Shown: positions 23,352-33,840, counted from the first letter of the stretch. The stretch is DNA of 64,000 nucleotides from Cephalopachus bancanus (GCA_027257055.1 JAPVLO010000007.1:9734001-9798000); one strand, 5' to 3'. Made by a program: numbers and translations. The notes: generated by a model not told the origin, from the letters alone.

Positions 23352-23391
23352 ATAATATATAAATATATATAATAATAAATATTTTATCTTA

Positions 23392-23678
23392 TTATTTTAT
23401 TTTCTCTTATCTGTCACCCAGGCTGGATTGCAGTGGAATGATCATGGCTCACTGCAGTCTTGACCTCCTGGGCTCTAGTGATCCTCCTGCCTCAGCCTTC
23501 CAAGTAGCTGGGATTACAGGTGTACACCACCACGCATGGTTAATTTTTCTACTTTTTGTAGAGAGAGGGGTCCTGCTTTGTTGCCCAGGCTGGTCCCAAG
23601 CTCCTGGCCTCAAGCAATCTTCCTGCCTCAGCCTCCCCAAATGCTAAGATGAGAGGTATGAGCCACCACACCTGGCCA
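23392..23678 (-). mobile_element. Alu, old type
   Basis: CTGTCACCCAGGCTGGATTG, TTTTTGTAGAGAGAGGGGTC and GAGCCACCACACCTGGCC. Diverged, nested in the hAT element. Confidence 0.9.
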
Positions 23679-23815
23679 TGATAAATGCTTTGGTCTGTGG
23701 GGTGGCACCATCTCTGTTGCCACTACCCAACTCTGCCATCATGGCAGCCTGTGTGGCTGTGTTCCAATGACACTTTATTTACCAAAGCAAGTGGTAGGTA
23801 GATTTGTCCCTAAAG

Positions 23816-24595
23816 GGGGCTGTTTCTCACCTCCAGCAACTGTACCCTTGTGTGACTTTGGGGCCAGTATGGCCAGACCTTCTGGTTTTCCTAGAGAAGC
23901 AGGAAATCCAGACTTTCATGGGAAATACTCCAATCCATAAATGTTGGCAAGTGTTTGAATTTTTCCCCCCAAACTCTGTGCTGGCCAAAGAAAGCATGCC
24001 ATCACTTTGTGGCCTCTGGCTTAAAAGCATTAAACTCTCACAAAGTTGTGTCCATGAGCCCTTCTTCGTGCTCCCAGTTGATCCAGCTGCACACCCAGCC
24101 CTTGGAATGGCATGGGCATTGAAGGATGCACAAAATTAGAAACTGAAACCAAAATTGAGCCATTGGCTCTGGAACATTCTCCCACTCTAAACTCTTCATA
24201 CATGAAGAAATCAGGACGGAAAATGTTTCCTTCTCATTTTTAACATTCTCCTGAGATGGCAGATAAGGTCCCCAAGGATGTGGAGACCCCTCAAATTTCC
24301 TGTTTTTAGGTGAAGATCAGAGATTTATGCCACACAATCCCACACTAGTCACACAATTCCACGCCAACCTGGGCCTAAGTCCACAAGAAGTCACTGGGTG
24401 ACTTCCCACTTTTCCAACAAGAAAACTTTCTCCTGGTAGTGGAAATCTGTGGTTGGTTTCTACGCAATCTCTCTCTCCCTCTCTGGTAAATAACTCCCTC
24501 CCACCCCTGAGGCCTAGCCCCGCCCCACATGGTTCTGCTTTGGCTGTCAATCAAACAGGTCCCCACAACTCCCTTTAGAGACAGACAGTAATCTA
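23816..24595. other. Unique DNA
   Basis: About 780 bp without a recognised repeat or exon. Confidence 0.45.
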
Positions 24596-24599
24596 GGAC

Positions 24600-24960
24600 T
24601 GGTCAATCACAAGACTCCATTCTGATTGGCCCAAGGATATGCATATGATCCAGTCTGGACCAATCAGGGCCCTGCCCTGGGGATTTTTATGGCAGACCCT
24701 GAGACACTCAAGCTCTCCGTAGCCTCTGTGACTGCCATGGACATAGTTGTATTGTAGGTAAGTCTGGCTCTGTTCATACCCATGCCCCTCACCACCTTTA
24801 CAGAGCTGCATAGAGGAAATTCTTCCATGGAAGAACAAGAGGCCAAACAGAGAAAAAAGAGACAGGGAAGAGATGGAAAAGAGAGTACTCTAATGACACA
24901 TGTGAGTCCATGGATCCACCCTTGTGTTTCCCAGTTCTGGGAGGCAAATGGTATCTTTTC
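24600..24960 (+). repeat. Unnamed CCAAT-bearing repeat copy
   Basis: GTCAATCACAAGACTCCATT, CTGATTGGCCCAAGG, GACCAATCAGGGCCCTGCCC and CAAACAGAGAAAAAAGAGAC. Same order of an ATTGG box and a CCAATCAGGG box as at 16795. Confidence 0.5.
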
Positions 24961-25630
24961 TGGCATTAACTAGTTTAAACTGAGATTTTGTTCCAGAAAA
25001 CCTAAAAACTCTGACTGCCTCCCAAATGTCCCCTTGGTGCCAAGGATAGATCTCCAACTCCAGCTTGCCTCTCTGGGGGAGTTCAAGATCAAAGTCACTA
25101 TCTCCTTTCAGAAATTAGTCTCACAAGAAGCATTAGAGAGAGATGCCCAGTTGTCTGGGTCCCCCTTCAGGGTCTTAAGAATGCAATATGAGAGCTTTAT
25201 AAACATGTCCACCAAAATATGTGTAATCGCAGAGAAAAAAAACAAACAAATTATCTGAGAGTCTGTGTGGCTTGGTGGAAACAGTTTCAAACATTTTTGA
25301 AATCCTGTGCCTTCTCCCTTTTTACACGGTCAGGCTGTAGATTTTCCGAATCTCTCCACCCTGCTTCCTTTTTAGTTATAAGTTCCATCATTAAATCATT
25401 TCTCTCCTCTCACATCTTATGGTATGGTATTTTGCTTAAAATTTTCTTCTGCTGGATATTCTAGTTCATCACTCTTAAGTCCTGCTATCTAGAAAACCCT
25501 AGGGCATGGACACGACTCAGCCAATTTCTTTGCCACCTTGTAACAAGGATGACCTTTACTCTAGTTTTCAATAAGATAGTCCTCGTTTTCATCTGAGTTT
25601 TCATCAGAATGGTCTACCATACATATTTCT

Positions 25631-25917
25631 TTTTTTGTGTTGGAGTCTTACTCTGTCACCCAGACTGGAGTGCAGTGGCACGCTCCTGGCCACCGCAGCC
25701 TCAACCTGCTGGGCTCTGGCAATCCTTCTGCCTCAGCCTTCCAGGTAGCTGGAACTACAGGCATGCGCTACCACGCACGGCTAATTTTTTTTATTTATTG
25801 TAGAGATGAGGTCTTGCCAAGTTGCCCAGGCGGGTCTCGAACCCATGGGCTCAGGCAATCCACTCACCTCAGCCTCCCAAAGTGCTAGGATTACAGGCTG
25901 AGTCACCAAGCCCGGCT
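25631..25917 (-). mobile_element. Alu, lemur type, perfect TSD
   Basis: ACCATACATATTTCT at 25616-25630 and 25918-25932 (15 of 15). It has GTTGGAGTCTTACTCTGTCA, TTTATTGTAGAGATGAGG and GGCGGGTCTCGAACCCATGG. Confidence 0.97.
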
Positions 25918-25968
25918 ACCATACATATTTCTACCAGCATTCTGATCACAAATCCCCAGGTCATTTCT

Positions 25969-26269
25969 TTCTTTCTTTTTTTTTTTTTTTTTGAGTTGGA
26001 GTCTCACTCTGTCACCCAGACTGGAGTGCAGTGGCCGCTCCCGGCCACCGCAGCCTCGACCTGCTGGGCTCCGGCGATCCTTCCGCCTCGGCCTTCCAAG
26101 TAGCCGGAATTACAGGCATGCGCTACCACGCCCGGCTGATTTTTTGATTTTATTGTAGAGATGAGGTCTCGCTGCCCAGGAGGGTCTCGAACCCGCAGGC
26201 TCAGGCAATCCACTCACCTCAGCCTCCCAAAGGTGTGGGATTATATAGTCTGAGCCACCGAGCCCGGCT
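25969..26269 (-). mobile_element. Alu, lemur type, perfect TSD, CpG-rich
   Basis: CCCAGGTCATTTCT at 25955-25968 and 26270-26283 (14 of 14). It retains GCCGCTCCCGGCCACCGCAG and CTGCCCAGGAGGGTCTCGAA. It lacks the CCAAGTTG segment before the B box, as does the copy at 51381. A TATA insertion lies near its end (GGGATTATATAGTCTGAGCC). Confidence 0.97.
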
Positions 26270-26542
26270 CCCAGGTCATTTCTAAGAAAAGTCAGACTTT
26301 CCCTACAGCTATTCTCTTCTTCTGAGCCCTCTCTGGAATCACCCTTAATGCTCCTTCATGGCAACACACATTCTACCTGCTCCTCCAAATTCTTCCAGCT
26401 TCTACCCATTCCCTAGCTCCAAAGTTGCTTCCACATTCTCAGGTATTTGTTATATAGCAATGACCCCACTCCTGGGACACATTTTCTGTCTCTGTCTGTT
26501 TTATGTTGCTATAACAAAAGACCTGAGACTGGGTACTCTTAA

Positions 26543-26663
26543 CTATGAAGATGAGGTCTCGCTATGTTACCCAGGCTGCTCTCAAATTCCCGGGTTCAAG
26601 CGATCTTCCCATCTTGTTCTCCCAAAGTGCTGGGATTATAGGCAGGAGCCACAGCACCCGGCT
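26543..26663 (-). mobile_element. Alu left monomer piece
   Basis: GATGAGGTCTCGCTATGTTA to CCACAGCACCCGGCTGG. A single arm, joined directly to the LTR edge. Confidence 0.82.
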
Positions 26664-27314
26664 GGTTTTGTTTTCGGTTGTTGTTGGTTATTTGAGTGTT
26701 TTAAAATCCAGTCAAGTTGACACCTAAAATTAACCATTAGAGGGTAAGTCTCATCCTCTCTCCCTCAGCCCAAAATAGTCCTTGCAACTACAGATGCCCG
26801 AGAGTGACAAATAACATTTTCTCTATGTCATCACCTTGCCCAGTGACAAGTGAGTGTCCCAGAGGTGACAGCAGCTCCTGCAGCTACTCCACTGGCCTGG
26901 CATCTGCTCTGACTCTGCCCCCAATGGCCTGTGTGTGCCAGGTTGAGGGGGGAAACATGTCAGACATGGGAACACAAGACCCTATGCAAATGCCATTATG
27001 CAGCGCCATCCACCTGCCTGAGTGCCTACTGTGTGGACAGCCTGGAGATGCAAGTAGACTGAACACAAGGGTACCAGGAATGTTCAGCATTGGCTGCTGC
27101 AAGTCTTCAGGGAGCCGAGAAGCCTCTGCACCCCATCTGCTGAGCAGTGCGTGTATCTGTGGCCCAAGATTTGACGGAAAGTACACCTGCATGATTGGAA
27201 GGGAGAGTAGTTTCTAGCCTGGACATACCACAGTGCTCAGCCCATGCAGGGGCTCCAGCTCTTTCCATCGGCAGAGAACCTGGGGTATGATTCACTGCCT
27301 CCCATTTCATTTAC
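26664..27314. other. Mostly unique DNA
   Basis: CAGTCAAGTTGACACCTAAA at 26708 resembles the end of an LTR. 27020-27080 (GAGTGCCTACTGTGTGGACA) is weakly L2-like. A plus-strand frame of 137 codons from 26804 is Ser/Cys/Pro-rich with no known domain; I do not call it a gene. Confidence 0.4.
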
Positions 27315-27425
27315 TCATCGAAGCTGGTGAACATTTATGGAGCTCCTACTGTCTGCTCAGCACTACACTAGAGATACAGTGGAAAACAGGGCCAAGTCCC
27401 TACTCTCCAGAATACTTTCTAGCAT
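27315..27425 (-). mobile_element. L2 3' end
   Basis: GGTGAACATTTATGGAGCTC, CTACTGTCTGCTCAGCACTA and AGAGATACAGTGGAAAACAG in L2 reverse order. Confidence 0.75.
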
Positions 27426-27442
27426 TAGAATAATAACATAGC

Positions 27443-27737
27443 AGCCAGGCGTGGTGGCTCACACCTGTAATCCCAGCACTTTGGGAGATGGAGAAGCTTG
27501 CTTGAGCCCAGGGATTCGTGACCAACCTGGGCAGTTGGCGAGACTGTGTTTCTCCAATTAAAAAAAAAAAAAAAAAAAGTTGGGCATGGTGGCACAGGCC
27601 TGTAATTCCAGCTACTTGGAAGACTGAGAAGGAAGGATCTCCTGAGTCCAGCAGGTTGAGGCTTTGGTGGATGTGATGGAGCCACTGCACTCCAGCCTGG
27701 GCAACAGAGTGAGACTCTGAATAAAAAAAAAAAAAGG
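27443..27737 (+). mobile_element. Alu, lemur type
   Basis: GGCGTGGTGGCTCACACCTG, linker A18, right arm GTCCAGCAGGTTGAGGC. The left arm is more diverged than most. Confidence 0.93.
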
Positions 27738-27789
27738 AAGAGGAAGAAGAATAAAATAGCACTACTAATACTATAATAACACTCATATG

Positions 27790-27990
27790 CTGCTCTCCTG
27801 CATCAAGGCCAGTTTCAAGTTCCTAGTCATTTAATCCTCATTCTAGCCATGTTTTACTAGTATCTCCATTTTGTAGATGAGAAGACTGAGGCTCAGAGAA
27901 GTCAAGTAACTTGCCTAGGGTCACACAGATGGAAGGTGACAGAGTCAGGTAACTGAACCTAGAAAGTCTGACTCAGGAATCTACCATTCA
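27790..27990 (-). mobile_element. MIR
   Basis: Long and clear: TTTAATCCTCATTCTAGCCA, TTTGTAGATGAGAAGACTGA, GGTCACACAGATGGAAGGTG. Confidence 0.92.
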
Positions 27991-28039
27991 CTATTACTAT
28001 ACCTCTAATCATTATTATTCTATGAATAGTTTAAATTTC

Positions 28040-28190
28040 ATGAACTGTTGTCGTGTTCCAGACACCATGCTAAGCACAACAATCCTATGAGAAAGGTTAT
28101 GCCCATTTTCCAAGCAAGTAAACAGAGGCTCATGGAGGATAAGAGACTTGTCCAAATTCTCAGAGCTGGTAGGAGGCAAAACTAAGATGG
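28040..28190 (-). mobile_element. MIR
   Basis: TTCCAGACACCATGCTAAGC, CCATTTTCCAAGCAAGTAAA and GAGCTGGTAGGAGGCAAAAC. A second MIR in the same direction, 50 bp after the first. Confidence 0.85.
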
Positions 28191-28985
28191 GACCCACATT
28201 TTCATGACCCATGCCCTCGGCTGTTTAAATGTGTACTATACTGCCTCGCCAGGACAGCATTTTGGCCATCTGGAATGTTTAAACAGGCCCAGTGGATATT
28301 TAAACAAATCATCCATACGAAATGTTGGGCTGCTGCCCTCTGTCACCGCATCATCCCACTTTCCAGCCCGGAAACTGAGATGCTCTTATTTGCTTGCCTG
28401 GAGGGCCACGAAAATGAAGATCAACACAACTCAGAGAGCAAATATCAATTTTCACTTTTGCAAAACAACCTGACATCGCCTCGAGGATAAGGCGGTGCCT
28501 TTTGCTCTGAACTGGAAAGAGGAAAAGAAAGAAAGAAGAGGGCGTTTTGTGAGTGACTGCCAGCACTTCCTCAACGAAGCATGCCCTTCCTCCCTGCCAG
28601 CACGCTGAGCTGGCAGCTGGGCTGGCCACAGTCCCCTCCCTGGGTTGTCAAACTCAGAGAAATGCAGAACCCTGAGGGCAGCCCCGAGAGTCCCTGGGGT
28701 GCGGGTAGCTTTCTCACTTGCAACTTCCTTTCCTGGCTGCATGTAGCCCCTCCCTCTGTAGGCCCACGTGGCCATGTTCTTTGGCCACTGAGTGAGCCCT
28801 CAGGTCACCAGGCCGGGAAGACCCCTGGGGCCTAGACTCAGGTGACATCATAGTTGATGGTGGCAGAATCGTGGGCTTAAGGACATGCCAGGCATGAGCA
28901 ATCACAGGCAGTCCCTCTTCCAGGACGCTCTCCTGCTCATCCCCTTTCTTCTCCCCCCCCCCCCCCCCGCCAGTCCTTGCTCAGC
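28191..28985. other. Unique DNA, possible conserved element
   Basis: No repeat recognised. At 28276-28310 GTTTAAACAGG and ATTTAAACAAATC resemble forkhead-type sites on both strands. A run of 16 C lies at 28953-28968. Reading frames of 84-107 codons have no domain I recognise. Confidence 0.45.
28953..28968. repeat. C16 homopolymer
   Basis: Uninterrupted run of 16 C followed by GCC. Prone to length errors in assembly. Confidence 0.9.
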
Positions 28986-29230
28986 CTCCATTCTCAGCCT
29001 CTGCTGCCCTCCAACCTGCAATGTTCTCTCCTCAGATTCTCCCATAGCTGGCTTTTTCCCACCTTTCCAGGGCCTTTCTTCCTGTCACCTCCTCAGAGAG
29101 GCCCTCCCTGATTGCCCACCCAAAGTGCCTCCTCCAGTGTCTCTCCACAACCTTACTCTGTCTCTTGCCTTCTTAGCACTTGCCTCTGGGTGAAATGCTC
29201 TGGACTCTTCCTGGTCTGCTTCACGAAGTT
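28986..29230 (+). mobile_element. L2 fragment
   Basis: CCTTTCCAGGGCCTTTCTTC, CCTCAGAGAGGCCCTCCCTG and TTACTCTGTCTCTTGCCTTC in L2 sense order. Confidence 0.82.
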
Positions 29231-29605
29231 CTCAAGAGAAGGCACTCTTGTTTCTCCTTAAGTCCCAGGATATTGCCTGTTGCGGCTGTTTTTTGTTTTT
29301 CTGGTTTTTTGGTGGGGGGGTGTGTGTATGTGTGTGCGCGCCCTGTCTGCTTTGCTCTCATCTACCAAAACAAGAAGACAGTGACTCCAGGCTTGCTGGA
29401 GCCAACTTGCTTTGTGGGAGAATCTGGAGAGCAGGAAACCAGAAAGGACGAGCCCCCTTCTCTGGCTAGCTTGAGTTTAATCCTAGGAGACCAAGCCAAA
29501 CCCCAACAGAACTGAGAGCCCAGGAAGGGAGGCTCTGGCTGTCTCAAACCCCGGTTCCCTCCAGACATTCACCCTGCAAACTCTCTCAAACCCCAGGCCC
29601 AGAGG
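29231..29605. other. Unique DNA with G/T tract
   Basis: 29311-29343 is GGTGGGGGGGTGTGTGTATG followed by TGTGTGCGCGCC. No exon recognised. Confidence 0.45.
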
Positions 29606-29810
29606 GAGGCAGCAAAGGGCAGTAGTTACAGAGCTTGGGAGAAGGGCACACAGCCCCTCGCCTTGCAAATGGCATGCCCTGGGACAAGCCATGTCGCCTC
29701 TCTGTGCCTCAGTTTCCTCTTTGGAAAAACGGAGCCATGGGAAGGGTTGTAGATAGTTGGCGTCACACTTAGCAAAGTACCAAGCACATGGTAAGTGGCG
29801 GGTGTTGATG
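29606..29810 (+). mobile_element. MIR
   Basis: GGGCAGTAGTTACAGAGCTT, CAAGCCATGTCGCCTCTCTG, TGCCTCAGTTTCCTCTTTGG and AAGTACCAAGCACATGGTAA: a nearly full sense MIR. Confidence 0.92.
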
Positions 29811-30082
29811 ACAATGATTAAAGTCTTTTCCTCAGAAACCTCGAGGAATCTGTTCTTTCAAGACTTTGCTCGGCTTGGCTCTGCCTTTATGAGAAACTTA
29901 AATCTGATGCTTTTTGCTGCCTCCCATAGCGTGGTTCCGAGTCTAGCTCGTTAAGAGTTATTCAAAGTACAATTTGCCACTGGAGTTGGGATTTGAGCTT
30001 TTACTTTTATGAGAGTTATCCTTCTTCTTCCTCTACCCCTCCTCCTCCTCCTCCTCCTCCTCCTTATTTTTCTTCTAACCCC
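29811..30082. other. Unique DNA with (CCT)n
   Basis: Unique up to about 30025, then CTTCTTCTTCC leading into a CTC/CCT tract at 30037-30064. No exon recognised. Confidence 0.5.
30037..30064. repeat. (CTC)n microsatellite
   Basis: Nine or so CTC units, uninterrupted, 20 bp upstream of an Alu. Confidence 0.92.
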
Positions 30083-30367
30083 AGCTGGGTGTGGTGGCTC
30101 ACGCCTGTAATCCCACCACTCTGAGAGACTGAGGCAAGAGGTTCACTTGAGGCCAGGAGTTTGAGACCAGCCTAGACGACATAGCGGGGCATCTACAAAA
30201 AATGTTTAAAAGATTAACTGGGCTTGGTGGCACGCACCTGTAATCTCAGCTACTCAGGAGGCTGAGGCGGAAGTATTACTTGAGCCCAGGATGTCGAGGC
30301 GGCAGTGAGCCAAGATCATGTGACTGCACTCCAGCTTGGGCGACAGAGTGAGAGGGGGAAAAAAATC
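30083..30367 (+). mobile_element. Alu, old type
   Basis: GGTGTGGTGGCTCACGCCTG, GAGGCCAGGAGTTTGAGACC and GGCAGTGAGCCAAGATCATG, with a short tail GAGGGGGAAAAAAA. Confidence 0.93.
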
Positions 30368-30664
30368 ATGTTTTGACAAAGGAGAAAACAAAAGATGAGC
30401 TGGCCTCTGAGCGACAGCAGTTAGGGCTCCCTAAGCCCAGGATGAGGGCGCCTCTTTGGAAGGTGGCTTGACCCTGGCTGGAGATGTGGGTGGGTGGGCA
30501 GGGGGACACAGGCCAAGGAACAGGTGGAGGGCACAACCCCAGGGTCATGCCTGGGGAAGAAGCCACTTTTTCCAAGGTCCCGGTCTCCTGGGAGCCTGCA
30601 CCCACATCGTGGTCGCGTCTCACACATTCACAGCCTTATTTCATCCCTGCAGCCGCCTCCATCT
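30368..30664. other. Unique DNA
   Basis: No repeat or exon recognised. G-rich at 30488-30512 (GGGTGGGTGGGCAGGGGG), a possible G-quadruplex. Confidence 0.45.
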
Positions 30665-30840
30665 AAGCCAATCAGCATGCTCCTTCCCTGCCTTTCATAG
30701 TGATTGGTTCAGGTGACACCAACCTTAGCCAATCAGTATGCGGCATTCCCCTGGCCACAGGCATTGGTCAGGAGTGGTCCAATCAGCATCCAGCTCTGGA
30801 GTGTTGTTCCAATTGGAGTGACTTTTGTCTCCCTTTCCTC
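30665..30840. repeat. Cluster of CCAAT/ATTGG boxes
   Basis: AGCCAATCAGCATG (30667), AGTGATTGGTTCAGG (30700), AGCCAATCAGTATG (30728), GCATTGGTCAGG (30762), GTCCAATCAGCATC (30778) and CCAATTGG (30809): six boxes in 150 bp in both directions. It may be rearranged copies of the unnamed CCAAT-bearing repeat. Confidence 0.6.
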
Positions 30841-31339
30841 CTGCAGTGCTTGCTTAAGGGTTGTGCACTTAATAAGAATAAAAGAGGCAGAATTTAGACC
30901 AAGTCCATCTGGCTCCAAAGCTTAGACACGCCATACTCACCCCTCTCATCACCACCACAATTTCACTTGGCACAGAAATGCTTTGGGACCCAGACAAGAA
31001 GACACCCCAAAATAATAACAGTGATTGTATTAACTTGGTGGGATAATGAGTGATGATTTGCGTGTGTCTGTTGTCTGTTTTTCTACTTAATTTCAAAGAA
31101 TCAGCTCAGTAACCAAAAAAAGCAGTTGAAAGCAATTGGAAACTTTGTAAACGTCACTTTAAATGCCCAAGGGAGGAATATTGTCAAAGCAATGAGCAAA
31201 ATTCTTTGAAGTCCTCTTTACTATCTCTGAGCCTTGTAACATTGTTTCCTTTGGGGATTTTTTTCCTGGATCTCTTGGGAAGAAGCCATCGTTCTCTTAA
31301 ATTGCAAAACAGAAACTCTATGAGCTGCTAAGGCCACCC
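30841..31339. other. Unique DNA, weak L1M-like stretch
   Basis: 31020-31090 (TTGGTGGGATAATGAGTGAT) weakly recalls an L1M 3'UTR. Nothing else recognised. Confidence 0.4.
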
Positions 31340-31600
31340 GATGGAGAGTCTAGAAAGTGGAGAAAAAGAAAACTTGAAGACAGAGAGAAAAAAGAATGAG
31401 AGAGAGGGAAAGGGAGAGAAAACCAGAGAGCAAGAAGGAAGGCTGAGAGAGAGAAAGTTGGCAATATCATGTAAGCCTCTGGAACCAGACATGCCTGAAG
31501 GTAGACCTATCTCCTGGACTTTTTCATTATGTTAGCCATTAAACTACTATTTTTATTTAAACCAGTTGGAGTTGAGTTTCAGTCAAGAATCAAGAAAAAG
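31340..31600 (+). repeat. Unnamed CCAAT-bearing repeat, 3' part
   Basis: A GA-rich stretch (AGAGAGAGGGAAAGGGAGAG) then CCTGGACTTTTTCATTATGT and TTAAACCAGTTGGAGTTGAG, lining up with 56640-56850. Confidence 0.5.
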
Positions 31601-31601
31601 A

Positions 31602-31897
31602 AGGATCAGGCACTGCGGATCCCAGCACTCTGAGAGGCCCAGGTGAGAGGGTTGCTTGAGCCCAGGAGTTTGAGACCAGCCTGGGCAACATGGTGAGATC
31701 TAATTTCTACAACAAATCAAAAAATTAACCCAGCATGGTGCACACCTGTAGTCCCAACTACTCAGGAGGCTGAGGCAGAAGAATTGTCTGAGCCCAGCAA
31801 GTCGAGACTGCAGTAGCCTTGACTGTGTAACTGCACTCCAGGTTGAGTGACAAAGTGAGACTCCGATTCAAAAAACAATAATAATAAAGTAAAAGAG
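31602..31897 (+). mobile_element. Alu, lemur type, diverged
   Basis: The start is damaged (GATCAGGCACTGCGGATCCC, with the GGCTCA segment missing). Linker ACAACAAATCAAAAAATTAA, right arm GCCCAGCAAGTCGAGACTGC. Confidence 0.88.
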
Positions 31898-32621
31898 GGC
31901 ACAAGTATTCCTATGCTTATGTGCCTTTTTTTCCTAGTCACTTATAAAATATGATTTAATCAGTTCTTTAACAAAAACATTTTTACTGTATAATCTAATT
32001 TATTGTGTTTCTTTTATTTTTATTTTTTGAAAAATGCATTTTTTTAAAGGTAGAAACTCTCCCTCTTCTCTGAAACAGCTGGCTTTGGGCTCTTTCCTGA
32101 AAGCCTGAGGCTTGAAGTGTTCAGAAACCAGTCCTTGAATGTAGGACCTGTTCCTCCAAGCCCCATATGCCAGGGCCTTTCTGGCCTCGGTTTCCCCATC
32201 TACAACAGAAGGCTTGATCCCTAAGAGAGGTGGGTGCGTCTGGGGGCTCAGGAAACCTCCTGGATCAAAATTAATTAAAGTGTGGAGCAAGCCGCAGATG
32301 AAAGGAGCTAGTAGAAATCCTTCACAATCCTAATAAAGATTTCCCTTCAATTACAGGACAATTTTCTTCTCACGGCATTTGCAGCCATCACCAGGTTTCC
32401 TGGGCCACTTTCCATGCTACTGGACCAGTCTTTCTGGAATCGCTGCATTTTTTTCCTAAGAGACTGGGGGGATAAAAGGAAAGAGGACAGTGGGTGCATT
32501 TTAAAAATGGCTGGTTTGTGGGATTTAAGAGGCTGCTGGAGACAGACTGAAGCAAAGGGGGCCCACATGAACAGCCCCAGCAGACAGGTACCCTGCGGGT
32601 CCTGGGAGCCAAGGTTTTCCT
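31898..32621. other. Unique DNA, A/T-rich start
   Basis: A MIR-core-like patch lies at 32186-32210 (CCTCGGTTTCCCCATCTACA). No exon recognised; frames of 73-96 codons lack known motifs. Confidence 0.45.
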
Positions 32622-32939
32622 GCTTTTTTTTTTTTTTTTTTTTTAAGTCAGGGTCTTACTCTGTCACCCAGGCTGGAGTGCAATAGCACCATCATGATTC
32701 ATCCCAGTCTCAACCTCCTGAGTTCTGACGATCCTTCTGCCTCATCCTCCTGAGTAGCTGAGATTACAGGTGCACACCACCACACCTGTCTAATTTTTTT
32801 TATTCTTTTTTTTTTTTTTAGATGCAAGGTCTTACTATATATGCCCAGGCTGGTCTCAAACTCCTGAGCTCTAGCGATCCTCTTGTCTTGGCCTCCCAAA
32901 GGGCTGGAGTTACAAGCATGAGCTACCACACCTGGCCGA
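32622..32939 (-). mobile_element. Alu, old type
   Basis: T22 then AAGTCAGGGTCTTACTCTGT, TGAGTAGCTGAGATTACAGG and a T-rich linker. Diverged. Confidence 0.92.
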
Positions 32940-32981
32940 GTTTTATTCATTTTAATGCTGCTTCTTGCTCATCTCCTTCAT

Positions 32982-33268
32982 TCTTTTCTTTTCTTGAGAC
33001 AAGTCCAGGCTGGAATGCAGTCAGACAAGCATGGCTCTTCACAGCTTCAACCTGCTGGGCTCAGGTGATCCTTCCACCTCAACATTCTGAGTAGCTGGCA
33101 CTACAGGTGCATGCCATCACACCTGGATAATTTTTTTTCTTTTCTTTTCTTTTCTTTTTTTGGAGAGGTCTCACTATGCTGTCCAGATTGGTCTCAAATC
33201 TTGGGCTCAACTAATCCGCCTGCCTCATCCTCCCAAAGTTCTGGGATTACAGATGTGAGTCATGGCGC
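32982..33268 (-). mobile_element. Alu, old type
   Basis: TTCTTTTCTTTTCTTGAGAC, CAGCTTCAACCTGCTGGGCT, linker (TTTTC)n and CCAAAGTTCTGGGATTACAG. The 3' end lacks the CTCACTCTGTC part. Confidence 0.88.
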
Positions 33269-33279
33269 CTCTCCCCCTC

Positions 33280-33280
<1 letters not shown>

Positions 33281-33315
<35 letters not shown>
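33281..33315. repeat. (CA)n microsatellite
   Basis: ACACATACACACAC leading into about 26 bp of pure CA. Confidence 0.93.
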
Positions 33316-33317
<2 letters not shown>

Positions 33318-33737
33318 CCAGTGCCTCTTCTAGACAACATCACATCTTTCCCACCATCTGGTCTTCCTCCTTGTACTTCTCTGTATCTGAAACACTCAAC
33401 TCCTGACCACACACATGTTCCCCTGCTAACCAGGTTAACCCACCCCTTCCACTTCTGAGTTCAGATAACCAGCCCTTCCTCAGCCCATCCTTGGCCTGCT
33501 CGAAAGAGATGAGCCGCACCATCCTGCGCACCGCACACTTTACAGCAGGAAGCCCTGTTGAAATGCGTTAATTGCATTCCACTCATTATTTCTTATTGCT
33601 TCTCTTTCCTGGCCCTGAACACCCACCGCCCCCATGCCCCAGGGCATCTCATGGCTGCATCTCAGACTCAGCACCTGGAAAATGACTGGTAAACACTTGA
33701 AAAGGCAAATCTTTCAAAGAGTTTGTTACATGTCCAG
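33316..33737. other. Unique DNA
   Basis: C-rich and T-rich sequence, no recognised repeat or exon. Confidence 0.45.
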
Positions 33738-33840
33738 TACAGAGGTCAGCAAACTTTTTCTTAAAGGCCAGATAGTCAATATTTTAGGTTTTGCTGGCTA
33801 AGAGGCAACATCAAGGTTGTTACCCTAAGTTCTTACCCAC

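Larger units (their letters stand above)
23042..23815 (+). mobile_element. hAT-Charlie-like element split by two Alus
   Basis: Pieces: 23042-23096 (GAATGTTTTCTTTGAAAGGC, GCTAGATAGTAAAAATATAA), 23366-23391 and 23679-23815 (TTTGGTCTGTGGGGTGGCAC, CACTACCCAACTCTGCCATC, GTTCCAATGACACTTTATTT). This is the order of the common mammalian hAT-type non-autonomous repeat. Subfamily not named with confidence. Confidence 0.8.
24970..26540 (-). mobile_element. MaLR internal region remnant plus LTR edge
   Basis: Read on the minus strand, this matches the internal part of an ERVL-MaLR element (MST/THE1/MLT1 group), an old endogenous retrovirus-like copy. Plus-strand landmarks: GCTTCTTGTG complement near 25125, AAACCCTAGGGCATGGAC (25494), TTGTAACAAGGATGACCTTT (25538), TTCCACATTCTCAGGTATTT (26430), CCCCACTCCTGGGACAC (26464) and GACCTGAGACTGGGTA (26520), the last being the start of the flanking LTR. 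No intact frame remains. Two young Alus sit inside. Confidence 0.78.
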
